Positions 11,846-23,705 of a DNA stretch of 64,000 bases are shown piece by piece. The notes beneath the pieces were generated by a model. The model did no database searches. It was not told the DNA's origin and was given only the letters and a program-made list of their open reading frames with translations. Source of the stretch: Termitomyces sp. T153 (taxonomy: Eukaryota > Basidiomycota > Agaricomycetes > Agaricales > Lyophyllaceae); contig JACKQL020000035.1 of NCBI GenBank assembly GCA_018296165.2, positions 186,001 through 250,000 of the forward strand, given 5' to 3'. The translations under genes were made by a program, and so were the position numbers. Position 1 is the first letter of the stretch; each line of letters starts with the position of its first letter.

Positions 11846-12109
11846 AATGCAAGGCCATTCACATTTCCATCATCAGACATAATAGAGTCTGCACTCTACA
11901 AGATTTTCTCTTGTCCCAGACATCTCTGCAGAACTTCTGAGTTGATATCCTTTACATCAGAGTTCTTGCCAGAGTTGCCAGAGAGAATAGTATAGTCTAG
12001 GTAACACTGATCACCTTGATGGTGATTAATATGAGAATAGATGAAAGAGATCAATTCAGTAATAGAATTGTCATCACAGATCATAGTTTCTGGAAGTTAT
12101 AATGTTCCC
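11846..12109 (-). pseudogene. Helitron helicase, middle part
   Basis: Minus strand: VGTL-stop-LPETMICDDNSITELI, then FIYSHINHHQGDQCYLDYTILSGNS, KDINSEVLQRC, ending in LQSADSIMSD. This is the Helitron segment normally reading GTLxLPDxMI...LIxxIYP...YFxERTILAxRN...N...SADSV. Its upstream neighbour NMRLDQT is at 40932, on the far side of the Gypsy nest. Confidence 0.8.
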
Positions 12110-12553
12110 ACTGTTGTTATGACCCATTCCCTGGACCCCTGCACATTGCCCAATGACCCCCTGCCCCCCCAGAACCTCCCCTGACACCTCACTGAACTTC
12201 CACAGTGCTCTGCACCTACTCCAGCTAACTCTGACGCATCTTCAGCTAACTCCAATGGCCCCCTGGCCAACTCCAATGTCTTACCCACAGTCAGCGATGC
12301 TTCCCCTGGATCTCCTGAGCCCCTGGGACCATTCCCCCACTGTGCCTGACCCCATTACACATCATCAACTTGATACCCTGGTTCCTCCAACTTACTTTGA
12401 AGTATCATGACGACCTCAGAATGGCCCGTGTCACCAATTGATCCCATCAACATATCAACATGGCCTGCCCTCCAATTGTAACTGACACCCATTGACTTTA
12501 TCAAGCTCTGCCAAGCCCCGCTGCCACAGCCAACATCCCCTAGAGCTCTCTAG

Positions 12554-13691
12554 TGTCACAACCCATTCCCTGAAGCCCCGTACACCGCCTGACAAACCCC
12601 CACTCCCCCAGAACCCCCCAACGCTTTGTCAAACTTCCCCAGCACTCCGCGCCTACTCCAGCTAACTCCGGCACCTTCTTGGCTAACTCCGATGGCCCCC
12701 TGGCCAACTCCGACACCTTCCCCGCAGCTGCCGGTGCTTCCCCTGGACTTCCTGAGCCCCTGGGACCACTCCCCCACTGTGCCTGACCCCATTACACATC
12801 ATCAACTCGACACCCTGGCTTCCCCAACTTACCCTGGAGTATCATGACAGCCTCAGAACGGACCATGTCGCAATTGATCCCATCAACATATCAATGCGGC
12901 CTGCCCTCTGATTGTAACTGACACCTGTTGACTCCGTCGAGCTCTGCCAAGCCCGGCCACCATGGCCAACGTCCCTGGAGCTCTTCAGTAGTCAGTATAT
13001 AAGACATAGAGTAGCTCCTCGTACTCTAGTCTTGAGATTATCTATCTACCTACCCTACCTGATGTGTTTCTGATTGTTTCTTCTCGTGTTTTGTGTCCTG
13101 TGTCTCGTTTTCCTTACTCTCAGTCTCCTGGTCTTATCTCGTTTCTGTTTTGTTATCCTTTTGTTATCATTCTGTGTCGCTGCCTGAATCTATTCTCGTT
13201 CTCATCTTGTCTTCATCTCATTTTGTTTGACTCCATATCGCTCCATTTGATTCTGTCTATTATGTTCAAGTCCTCTTGACTGTAACGTCCTCACGAACTC
13301 CGCAATTACAATTACAAACCTCCGACACTTGTTACCACCCCTGGACCCTGCTATACACTTGGCTCTGAACCCCATCAATCCCTGTTGATCCCCCATCAGA
13401 ACTCCGGCTCCACTCCTGTCATCTGCATAGCCTCCACCTCCTCCGCACCCACAATACTCACACACAGACTTATGCCTGAACCCCGCCAAGTCCGTCCCCC
13501 TCCCCTGCAACCCATCCTCTACTCCTCTGGACCTCCCTGGACTTGCTTGGATCAATCTCCCCTGGCTATCCTCACAAGTCCCCAGTGCTTGGAACACCTC
13601 CGAGTGCTCAGTTGTCAGTGCAGGGAATCACGTTCGCCTAATAAGGACTCACCCAGTGTAGCTGAGCCCCCGTGGTCAGCAGAACCTGACA
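12554..13691 (+). mobile_element. Solo LTR B (G1 family), 1138 bp; TSD TCTAG
   Basis: Starts TGTCACAACCC and ends AACCTGACA. Perfect 5-bp duplication TCTAG at 12549-12553 and 13692-13696. Removal rejoins LTR A as ...gagctctctag|tagtcagtatataag. Contains a TATA box (agtatataag) near 12998 and an agtcttgagatta motif about 30 nt downstream. Confidence 0.9.
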
Positions 13692-13875
13692 TCTAGTAGT
13701 CAGTATATAAGATGTAGAGTAGCTCTTCATACTCTAGTCTTGATATTATGTCAGGTTCTGCTAACCACAGGGGCTCAGCTACACTGGGCGAGTTCTTACC
13801 AGGTGGATGTGATTTCCTGTACTGCCAACTGGGTGTGTGGAGGTGTCCCAAAACACCGGGGGCTTGTGAGGATAG

Positions 13876-14874
13876 TGTCATGACCCGCTCCCTAGACACT
13901 GCTCCCAACTCCTCCTGATTTCCCGTCTAACTCCCCTGAACCCCGCCCACACTTTCATGCCCACACTGGATAACTCCGACGCTTCTCCGGCAAACCCCAA
14001 TGGCAACTCCAACACCCTCTCTGTAGCCATCAACACTCCCCCTGAAACCTTTCCCCACTGTTCCTGGCCACGTCATATGTCCCCAACCCCCTACCCTAGT
14101 TTACCCGACCCATCCCAGAGTATCACAACATCCCCGGAGCGGCCACGCCCCCAACTGATCCCATCAGAATACTGCCATGGCCCGACCTTGGATTGTACCC
14201 GACACCTGTTGACTCCGCACAGCTCCATCGACTCCTGCCACCATATCTGCCGCCCTCCGAGGTACTCAGTAGTCGGTATATAAGTCATAGAATAACTCCT
14301 CGAACTTTAGTCTTGATATTACATTTACCAGTTTCCTATGTTTCGTCTCTTGTCTTGTCTCTGTTTCTGTTTTTAAGTTTCGAATCTATCTTTTTTCCTC
14401 AGTCTCGTCTTGTCTCCGTCTCATCTCAACTGTACATATTTCCTTTGTTCTTCTAAGTTCCCCTTGCTCCCTACATCAGTACGAACTCCGTGCACGTGCC
14501 ACGACCCAAACATTCTTATGACAACTCTGACCCTCGCTCCCTGCTCGGCCCTGGGACCCATCAAGCCCTGGTAATCCCCTATCCAGCTCTGGCCCCACCC
14601 CCATCACTCAAGAAGCCTCCACTTACCCTGCAATCTGTTTGCGCGCCCACAAACTAGCCCTGACACTCGCCCTGGGTCAACGACCAGTACCTTCGGTCTT
14701 AGACTCCTCCGGACCATTCAGGACTTGCTCGGGCCGCTTTTCCTAGGGACCCCCTTGCAAGCTTTCACCACCTCCACTCCAACTCCGGATGCCTGGTTAT
14801 AAGCACAGGACATTGCGTCCACCTAGTAAGGACTCGCCAGTGTACTGAGCCCCCGTCGTCAGCAGAACCTGACA
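13876..14874 (+). repeat. 5' LTR of G1
   Basis: 999 bp, TG...CA ends. TATA box in ggtatataag at about 14275-14284. The agtcttgatatta motif follows at 14309-14321, about 32 nt downstream, where transcription is expected to begin. Confidence 0.93.
14277..14321 (+). promoter_or_regulatory. LTR core promoter: TATA box and putative self-primer motif
   Basis: TATATAAG near 14277-14284 and, 32 nt downstream, the 13-mer agtcttgatatta (14309-14321). The same pair occurs in every G1-family LTR that reaches this point (LTR A, LTR B with one change, both LTRs of the 6.3-kb element, the solo LTRs at 39 and 44 kb). The 13-mer is the expected 5' end of the transcript and is complementary to 14875-14887. 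Confidence 0.75.
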
Positions 14875-14887
14875 TAATATCAAGACT
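14875..14887 (+). promoter_or_regulatory. Primer-binding site, self-complementary type
   Basis: taatatcaagact lies immediately after the 5' LTR and is the exact reverse complement of the 13-mer at 14309-14321. It does not begin with TGG as tRNA-type sites usually do. The 6.3-kb element has the same PBS (36212-36200, minus). Confidence 0.8.
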
Positions 14888-14907
14888 CCCCCTTACTCTG
14901 TTCTCAA

Positions 14908-17336
14908 TGTCTGCATTTAACCCCGCATACAACCCCGTCGGTTACCCAACCAATGCCTATGGCTGACCCCTACTGGAAAATCCCTATGCCCCATTCTACC
15001 CAGGTCCCTTTGCGGACCAGTACATGCCCCGTCACTGGACCCCTGACCCCAACCAGGCATTCTATGCCCCCTCCATCAGCCAGGGAATACCCCCGGGCTG
15101 GCGCCACCCTCCCGCATTCCACGCTGATGGCAATAACCACCGTATCAACCCCGGAGGATACTCTGCAGCACCCCCCAACCCTGCCTACCTTCCCCCCGCC
15201 CATTACTATGCATACCCAATCCCTGCTGCAGCCCCAGTCCCTCCAGAGGCCATGGATAACTATTCCCCCCCCCACCCACTGTTCGCCGCTCAAACCCCTC
15301 CTTCTCCTAGGCAGCAAAGGGTCAAAGCCTATGCCCAGCAACGTGACGAAGTCCTCCGCTTCCTCTGCCTGTCCCCCGCGGAATTCGCAAGGCGTACCCA
15401 CACCCTCCTCACCAACCTAGGCTACCCCAACGCCTCCGCAACTCCGGAGGTCTGGGCAGATCGACTCCTCGACTTCCACGAATGCTACCTGCAAGGGAAC
15501 CTCCTGGAGAATATGCAAGGCACCCTGGGCATTGACGACAACTTACGGAATGAGCTCCGTGCCTTGGTCAAAGAAATCCACACTAGCCCAAACCCCCGCC
15601 CCTTTGAAGACCCTCTGGATCCCACCCGCTCCTTCCACGTGCAACGCGAGGAACCCGTTGGAACACAAAACGAAGCCCCATCTTCCGTTCCCCGTCAGCA
15701 GGAAGAACTCAACGCGGCCTCCAGCATCTTGAGGAACCTCAACCCTGCGGGGGGGTTGTTCGACCAACCTGCCGCCCACACCTTGGCTCTCTCTGCCCGG
15801 CCCCGGGCCAGCTCCATGCCCAGCGCCTTCCAAACCTGGCACCAACCCGCCGCCCCCAAACTCCGTTCCCAATGACTGCTCCTACGCGTCAACAACGACA
15901 ACAGGACCCTCTCCTATATCGACGAGCCAGGCAACCCTGCCGACGAACACGCCCCGTGCAACGGGCCTCAGCGAGACTGACCCCCCCACTTTGATCTCCA
16001 TGCCCCTTGTATCAATGCCCCTCTGCCCCGTCCCAACGCCCCAGTTCCCCCGCGACAGCCCATGGGCCCCAGGGCACCCCAACCCCCTTTTTCCGCCAAC
16101 CCCTCTTGTCCCCCGCCCGCCCCGATGCCTAATCCCCCCACTGACGCCAACCATTTCGGACCCCCGACCCCCAGAGGACCCCCTCCCCCTCAATGGGCCC
16201 CAGGACCCGCCCCGGGTAGCATGGGTCAAAACCCCGGTGGAGGACCACCCAATGGCGGACCCCCGGGAGGATGGGGCCCAGCAATGGACAACTTTCCCCC
16301 CCAGTGCGGAAATGGAAATCACTACTACTACTACTACAATGCTGAACCCCCACCTCAAACTCAAAATTCACAGGACAATACCCGCGACGCACTGGCCCGG
16401 GAGGGTAAACTCGACATCTAGAAGCCTGAACCCTTCACCGGCTGCGACCCTTGGAAGTGGTGAATCTTCCTGACTCAGTGTTTAACTATGTTCCAAGCTA
16501 AGCCCATCACTTTTCAGCTTGAGAGCTCACAAGTAGCCTTTGCCGCATCATACTTACAGGGCATCACCTTCGACCACTACACCGCGCTACTCCAGTTTGA
16601 CCCAAACAATCCCGTACTCTCCAATTGGCTCGCTTTCACTCAAGAGTTCTCGAGTAAGTTTGGCGTCTTTGACACCGTAGTGGAGGCGGAGGAAAATCTC
16701 TTCAACCTCCAAATGTGCGACAACAAATGCTTCATGACCTTTATCGTACGATTTGAACAAGAGGCCTACAAGACTGGCTGGAATTACAACACCCTCCGGT
16801 TCGCCCTCTGTTGTGCCCTACCCCAATGGATCAAGGACGTCCTTTGCCTCGCGCCCAAGCAAACCACCTACGACAGGTACAAGGCGCTCGTTACCCAGGT
16901 CGACCAACGTTACTGGGAAGACCGCAGCGAAAACATGGCACCCCGGACCTCTTGGAACACCTCCAGTAACACCAACTGGCAGGCCGGAGCAACCAATGGC
17001 ATCCAATCCTCAATCCCAGCTAACCCTGCTAACCCCACACTCCACTTCCCTCCAGGCCGAGGAGTCCCCAACACCAACCAACTCCCGGGGCAGCGCCCAC
17101 CCGCCCAGCTCAACGCCGCTGACCTCCATGACACCCCAGTACCCCTGGATACCAGCCCCAACAATCACGACAACATCCCGGACCCTGCCGACAATCAAGA
17201 AGCCCTATGCACAAACAGAATCCAGGACAGCCCGTGGATCGACATGCCAGAGGAAACGCAGGAGAAACGACGGAAGGAGGGCGCGTGCATCCTATGTGGT
17301 GAGCAGGGACACTTTATTCGCAGTTGTCCTAAATGA
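14908..17336 (+). pseudogene. G1 Gag, with zinc knuckle, broken by in-frame stops
   Basis: One frame from ATG at 14908 (MSAFNPAYNPVGYPTNAYG) to the stop at 17334-17336. It is broken by TGA or TAG codons near 14962, 15873, 15978, 16419 and 16458, most explained by CGA to TGA. The first part is Pro/Tyr-rich. A Gag capsid region follows KPEPFTGCDPWKW and continues FQAKPITFQLESSQVAFAAS, YLQGITFDHY, LFNLQMCDNKCFMTFIVRFE. The zinc knuckle CILCGEQGHFIRSC (CX2CX4HX4C) is at about 17287-17328. Pol is in another frame, so a frameshift or an indel separates them. Confidence 0.85.
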
Positions 17337-17488
17337 CAGGTGATGGGATGCGCCGTGTGGACAATCGACGGAGAGGACTGTAACTACCAGTTCACGGAAA
17401 ACGAGTCGGCGGTTTAGGTCTGGAAGACGCACTAGACCATGGACCATATCCTGACGTCTTCTCCACCCCAGCCACACTCCTCCGCGCA

Positions 17489-20400
17489 ATGATACTCGCC
17501 CCGGACAACCCCCCAGCACACCTCCCCTCCCACTCCTCCACAAACCTCCTCCTCCGCACCACTCTCCCCTTCACCGACAAACCTGTCCCCACACTAGTCA
17601 ACAGCGGCGCCACCAATAACTTTGTTGACAAATCCCTGGCAGCGCTCGCCCCACAACCCCTCTGCCACCTCCCCGCCCTGATCCCCCTCAAACTCTTTGA
17701 CAGAGACTCTACCCCAGTGGGAGACATCACTCATTGCCTAGAAACAACCCTGACCTTTGCTGACAGACAACAGCAAGAACTCTGACTACTTGTCACAAAA
17801 TTACACCCCTCCGCCCCCGTCATCTTAGAGTTCTCATGGCTCTGCTCCACCAATCCCTGCGTTGATTGGCCCAGTCTCACCCTATGCCTCAACCAGGACA
17901 ACCCCACCGACTCCAGACTGGTACCCTTCGATGTCTCACCCCCCTCCGAGAACTCTGAGACCATGATCGACCAACCCCGGACCCTGCCGCAACTTCGCTC
18001 TAGGTCTGCATGGTTGTTCGTCATCTATGTCCAACTTGGCGGCTTGCTCAAGGTACTCCCTGCCCTTGTAGACAGCGGTGCCTCCGGTGTCTTCATCAGC
18101 AACCAACTCAACCTCCGACGCAACGACCTTGACAAACCCCTCAAGCTCCAACTCTTTGACAGGAGCCCCGCTACAACAAGAATCACGCAGTACCACGACA
18201 ACACCCTCATCCTCAATAACGACCTGCAGTTCCAGGCCCGACTCCTCGTTACCCAACTACTCCTGTCGACCCCAATCGTGCTTGGACTCCCATGGCTGCA
18301 AGGCATCAATCCCGACATCAACTGGAAGAACCTCACCATGCAATTTCCCGGCCCAGAAGCAAGCTTAGCGGCTGCCATCCACCTCCGCTTCCAGTCTATC
18401 TCTGATCTCGACGTCACCCTGGACCCAACTGTTACACTTACGGTATCCAACCACATCCACCCCGGAGACCTCGACATTAAAATCATTGGCACCATCCCCT
18501 TTGCACGCCTCCTACGAGAAGGCACCCCCGCCTTCCAGTTGCAAGTCACTCCAGCCTTACCCAAGGAATACCTCCACGCAGGGACTACCATGCCAGAAAG
18601 CAAGATGGAGGAACAGATCCTATCTGAAGTAGTTCCCCTGGAGTATCATGAGTTTGCTGACATGTTCTCCGAAGGAAGTGCCAAGAAACTCCCTCTGCAC
18701 CACTCCTACGACCACCAGATCGACCTCGAAGAAGGTACCTCACCTCCGTTTGGCAAGATCTACAACATGTCCAAAATTGAGCTCCGGGCCCTGAAGGAAT
18801 ACCTCGACAACATGCTCAGCAAAGGTTTCATACGCCCCTCAATCTCTGCGGCTGGTGCCCCAGTTCTGTTTGCCAAGAAAAAAGATGGATCCCTCCGACT
18901 CTGTGTGGACTATTGGAGACTCAACAAGGTCACCAAAAAGAACTGGTACCCCCTCCCCTTAATCGGAGACCTTGTTGATTGTCTTCGCAGCGCCAAGATT
19001 TACACAAAAATTGACCTCCATTCCGGCTACAACAACGTCCGGATCGCCCCGGGACATGAATGGAAGACCACCTTTCGCACCCGCTACGGCCTCTTTGAGT
19101 ATCTTGTAATGCCCTTTGGAATGACTAACTCCCCTGCCACCTTCCAGTACTTCATGAACGACATCTTCCACGACATGAACAACATCTTTGTCATCGTATA
19201 TTTGGACAATATCCTGATATACTCAAATTTGCCGGCGGAGCATTCAGATCACGTCCGCCGTGTCTTGGAACAACTCCGAGAATATCACTTTCACGCTAAA
19301 CCCGAGAAGTGCTCATTCCACACAGCGGAAGTCAAATATCTCAGAGTCATCATCACCCCCGACAGTGTGCGCATGGACCCCGCCAAGGTCGACACAATAC
19401 TCAACTGGCCCTCCCCACGGAATGTCAAGGAGGTACAGTCATTCTTGGGGTTTGCTAACTTCTATCGCCGCTTCATCGACAACTACTCTGGGATCACCAA
19501 ACCCCTCAACCAACTCACATGGAAGGACACCCCTTGGGACTGGGACAGCAAGTGCCAGAGCATATTCCTCCTCCTGAAGAAGGCCTTCACCTCCACTCCA
19601 GTCCTCCGCCATTTTGACCCCTCCCTACCGATCGTGCTCAAATGTGACGCCTCCGACTATGCTATCGCTGGGATACTCTCCCAATCGAACTCAGGGGGCA
19701 AGGATCTCCGCCCCGTCGCCTTCTACACCCAATCAATGATCCCAGCGGAACTCAACTATGACATTTACAACAAGGAACTCCTTGTGATCATCAAAGCCTT
19801 TTGTCAGTGGCAGGCCTACCTCGAGGGATCCCCGCACTGCATCCAAGTCTACTCCGATCACAATAACCTGCAATATTTTACGACCACGGAACAGCTCAGC
19901 CACTGCCAAGCTCAATGGTCCGAAACCCTTTCGGAGTATGATTTTACTATTCACTACCGCCCCGGGCAACTTGGCGCAAAGCCCGACACCCTCACTCAAA
20001 GACCTGACGTGTATCCAAAGAAATCGTTCAAAACTGAACGAAATGCATTCAACTATCGAGTGGTAATCCCACCTGAACATCTACATGCTGTGCTGATTTT
20101 AAACAAAGAAGGAATCCTCCAGCAAATCAGGAATTCACCCCTGGACCCCTTCTTCAACCAGCATGACCCCCGCAACAACCCCGACGAGTCAAGCATAGAC
20201 AACCCCTTTTTGCTATCCCCGGACCACCGCCTCCTGCTCTGGAGTGGACGAATCTACACCCCAGACCACAAGTCCATTCGCCTCGACATACTCCAACAGC
20301 ACCACGATCACAAACTCCGGGGGCACCCAGGAATTCATAAGACCCTTCAACTCATCTCCCGGACTTATTTTTGGCCAGGAATGAAGAAGGACGTCATGCG

Positions 20401-21568
20401 ATACGTAAGAGCCTGCGAACCCTGCCTACGGGCCAAAGTACCCTGCCATTGCCCCCACAGATTACTGAAACCCCTCCCTGTCGGTCGCCGCCCCTGGTCC
20501 TCAATATTGATGGATCATATCGTTGAACTCCCCAACTCCGAAGGTTTTGACACAATCCTCGTTGTCGTCTGCCGCCTTACTAAACAAGCCCTCTTTATCC
20601 CCTGCCACACCACCAACACCGCCCCAGATTTCGCCAAACTATTTCTTGAACATGTATTCTCCAAACACAGACTTCCCGACGACATCGTCTCTGACTGCGG
20701 ACCCCTATTCGTATCTCATTTTTGGCAATTGCTGTGCAAGGCGCTCAAGATCAAAACCAGCCTCTCTACCACCTACCACCCAGAAACCGACGGACAAACT
20801 GAGCACATAAACCAGACGTTAGAACAGTATCTTTGCCTCTACATTAACTATTTACAGAATGACTGGTGCGCGGAGCTTCCCCTCACTGAATTCACCTACA
20901 ACAACACGCCTCACTCCGCCACCAGAGTTTCCCCCTTTTACGCCAACAAGGGCTACAATCCCCGACTCATGCTGTCCCTCAAAGACATCCCTTCCCATGT
21001 TGCCCATGAAGTCACCGAAGACCTCTGATCCCTCCACCAATTCCTCCGGGACGAGATCGACACCGCCAACTAAGCCTACTCCAAGCACGCCAATGCCCAT
21101 TGCAAGCCGACCCCCAACTGGCCCCCCGGCACCCTGGTCTGGCTCGACCGGCAAAATCTTAAGACCCGGAGGCCTTCCATCAAACTTGACCACAAACGCC
21201 TCGGCCCATTCAAGGTCCTCCGGAAGGTCTCCACCCACGCTTACAAGCTCGACCTGCCTCTGGGCCTGAAGGGCCTCCACCCTGTGTTCCACGTTCGACT
21301 CCTTGAAAGGCACGCTCCAGACCCCTTCCCCGGCCAACGCCCCAGCTGACCGCCCCCCGTCAAAGTCGAGGACGAGTATCACTACGAGGTCAACGAGATC
21401 CTCGACTCCCAGATAGTTTGCAGCCGACTCCAGTACTTGGTCTGCTGGAAAGGCTACGGACCTGAGGATGACACATGGGAACCCCAAAAGAACCTTGACA
21501 GAGCCCCCGACGAACTCCGGGACTTCCACCAACGAAATCCCACCAAGCCCTGGAATCTCCGGGACTGA
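17489..21568 (+). pseudogene. G1 Pol: two protease domains, RT, RNase H, integrase, chromodomain
   Basis: Frame with a 1021-residue uninterrupted stretch (17963-21028). First protease-like domain about 17560-17880 (LVNSGATNNF, catalytic Asp replaced by Asn), stop at 17783-17785, second protease domain from about 18040 (ALVDSGASGVF, Asp kept). RT spans about 18840-19330 with KIDLHSGYNN and VYLDNILIYSN, where the second Asp of the YLDD box is Asn. RNase H begins LKCDASDYAIAGIL. Integrase has the zinc site (HPGIHKTLQL...CEPCLRAK) and the core MDHIVELPNSEGFDTI...SDCGPLF...TDGQTEHINQTLEQY. After stops at 21026 and 21071 comes a chromodomain ([13 protein letters not shown]...[17 protein letters not shown]) ending at the TGA 21566. 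Many substitutions fit CpG transitions. Confidence 0.9.
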
Positions 21569-21796
21569 CCCAACACAGATGGCAATAGTGGGCATAACCC
21601 CCGCCTCTGGGTTCACCAGGGATTCAACTCCCACCAGTACTCTCCTACGTGTTTTCACTTACTCCTCTCCTCGCTCTATCTGAAACTTCCCACACTCAGC
21701 AGAAGGACCAGAGACTGTATAGAAACAAGCAGTGTACATATATATATCGAACAAGAAGGGGCAGAGAACAAGTCAATGATGGGGTCCGAGTTCCCC

Positions 21797-23492
21797 TCAC
21801 TCCCCCTCCTCCTCTGACCCTAACCCCGCTACCCTTCCCACCATGAACACCTCCAACTGTGCCACTACCGCCGCCAGAACCTCGGGTTGCCTGGGAAGCG
21901 GTTCCCCCACGTCCGTCGCCATCTCCCACCATGCCCCGGGATCTGCCGTCGCCCTCTGCCGATGCCCTGCCAACAGACGCCCCATCTGTGTAACTCCTTG
22001 ACCCAACTCTGGCGGAAGGTCCCCGGGCATCCTCACCAACCCATCATGGATGGACCCCAGCACTGCCGATGCTCCGTCGAGAAGGATGCGATGCTCCCTG
22101 GCCCAGTCTATGGAAACTGAATCAGTGCTTAGGAGACAAAAGCGGGGAAACCACTCATGAAGCACTCCTCACCGGCCCAAGGCCACCTCATTGGCAAGCC
22201 ATTCCTCCCGCCGCTGCGCCCTCTCCGCTGCCGCCTGGACTTCTCCAGCACTGGAACCCTGCTGGGTCTCCCGCACCCCCAAGCCTCCTGCCTGCTGCGT
22301 TGCCACCTCCGCCGCCTCCGCCCGTGCCTGCAAATGCACTGTCCACACCTCCAACTCCTGCAAACAAGACAATCGCTCTGCGGCAGTCCTGACGGCGACG
22401 TCCTTGTCTTTCCGTGCCAAGTCCCGTTCCCTCCGAACCCTGTCCAACTCCCGTCAAGCCCCGTCCCTCTCCTCCTGTACCCCCTGAATCTCCTCCTTGC
22501 ATGCGACTAACAACCGTTCCAAGCCCTCTACCTGATGCCGCAGATAGGCCTCTGCAACCGACCATGACCTATCCGCAGATGGCTCAACAGGGGCTCCAGA
22601 TGTAGGGGAGTACACCACGGAACCGGGGGGGCCCCCCATTACCTGCTCGCCCCACGCCCGCTTACTGGGACCTGCCTCGGGTGAAGGGGATGCTCTCCAT
22701 TTCCCTTTCCCCTGCGTGGAAGGGGCCCCCTCCCTCTGCCCACCCCGTGGGGGGCCCACCTTCATGACAGGCACACTAATCCGTTCCCCTTCCCCAGCCC
22801 CGGAGCCCCTCCCCGACACCCTGCCCTTCCGCCCTTCCTCCAGCTGTGCTGCGACCCAACCTCGATCCCACCCTTGCTCTGCCGCAACACAGATGGCCCG
22901 CCAACTCAGGGTGACGGAGCACTTCTCGTGCTGCAAACAGCATGGAAGGCACACCGACGTGTCCTGCCATACCCCTGATGCAGGTTCCTCAAATTCACAC
23001 TGCTCCCCTCATCAGGTGCAAGATGCACACTGCAGGGGCATGTTGGTCCGGGAAACATAAAGCTAAGTAGCCACTCACCGGGGCTGCCGCCTGACACCAC
23101 TCAAGGGTGGGGGGACCCCTTGCCCGACCCACCACCTTGGCAAACTGCTCTGGCATCACCTCTGCCTGTACCACCCTCGAACCCTCTGGGACAAGCCGGA
23201 CCACTCCCAGACAAATGCCAGACTTGGAGCGTGTAGAAGGGGCCACGCCCGCTAGTGGCTGCATTGTGTCCACGCCAGACGGTGGCCCTGAGGGACCAGC
23301 CACGGCCGCGGACAACTCTGCAAAGGGACAATCAGTATTCTGGGGTACATGAGACAGACCGCACTCATGACTACGGTACATCACCTCGACCCAATGGCAA
23401 TCTCGGCGACCCTCTGAATCTTTGGAAGACAACAGCTGGGATGGTGGGGACAGCGACCTAGATGCTGTGGGAGAATAAGCTGAAGAAGACAT
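21797..23492 (-). pseudogene. Antisense accessory ORF (aORF) of G1
   Basis: On the opposite strand to gag-pol, between pol and the 3' LTR. Exon 1 23492-23079 (MSSSAYSPTASRSLSPPSQ, several Cys) ends at a GTGAGT donor. Exon 2 starts at 22963 after an AG, with VCLPCCLQHEKCSV, a small Cys cluster that could bind zinc, then GPSKRAWGEQ, VYSPTSGAPVEPS, YLRHQVEGLERLL, a charged Arg/Asp/Glu coiled coil and REEWLANEVALGR. The last exon, from about 22120, has REHRILLDGASAVLGSIHDGL, MGRLLAGHRQRA and AWWEMATDVGEPLPRQPEVL. A TGA at 22456-22454 (CGA to TGA) and a decayed last donor (CATGAG) break it. The family is unknown to me by function. The same protein is encoded by the pol-less element (32425-33554) and by the decayed copy (27.7-29.4 kb). 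Confidence 0.75.
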
Positions 23493-23660
23493 TACAACAA
23501 GCTGGGGGACCTCTGGGTGCGTCCACCCCTTTTAATAACTTAGGAGGGAGCCCCTGACAAACGGCGGCCACACCTCGACTTCCTTTCCCACGCCACTGCT
23601 GCTCGCTGCGGTTTGATCAATATTGATCAACTTCAATTCCCACGCCCTACCAATCCCTGA
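23493..23660 (-). promoter_or_regulatory. Conserved upstream block of the antisense ORF
   Basis: Upstream of the antisense ATG (minus strand): a TTATTAAAAGGGG TATA-like box about 50 nt from the ATG followed by TGGACGCACCC. Further up is AATATTGATCAAaCCGCAGCGAG and GTGGCGTGGGA. The pol-less element has AATATTGATCAAtCTGCAGCGAG, GTGGCGTGGGA and CAATTAAAAGC...TGGACGTACCC before its own ATG. This supports a dedicated promoter. Confidence 0.6.
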
Positions 23661-23705
23661 CTGGCTCCCCACGTCTCGAGGGTCTCAATGCTGAAGGGGG
23701 GGTAA

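Noticed and set aside
17963..21028. 1021-residue open frame as a domesticated or active host gene
   Set aside because: It is the Pol of a complete LTR element with target duplication, and its RT and first protease lack catalytic Asp residues.
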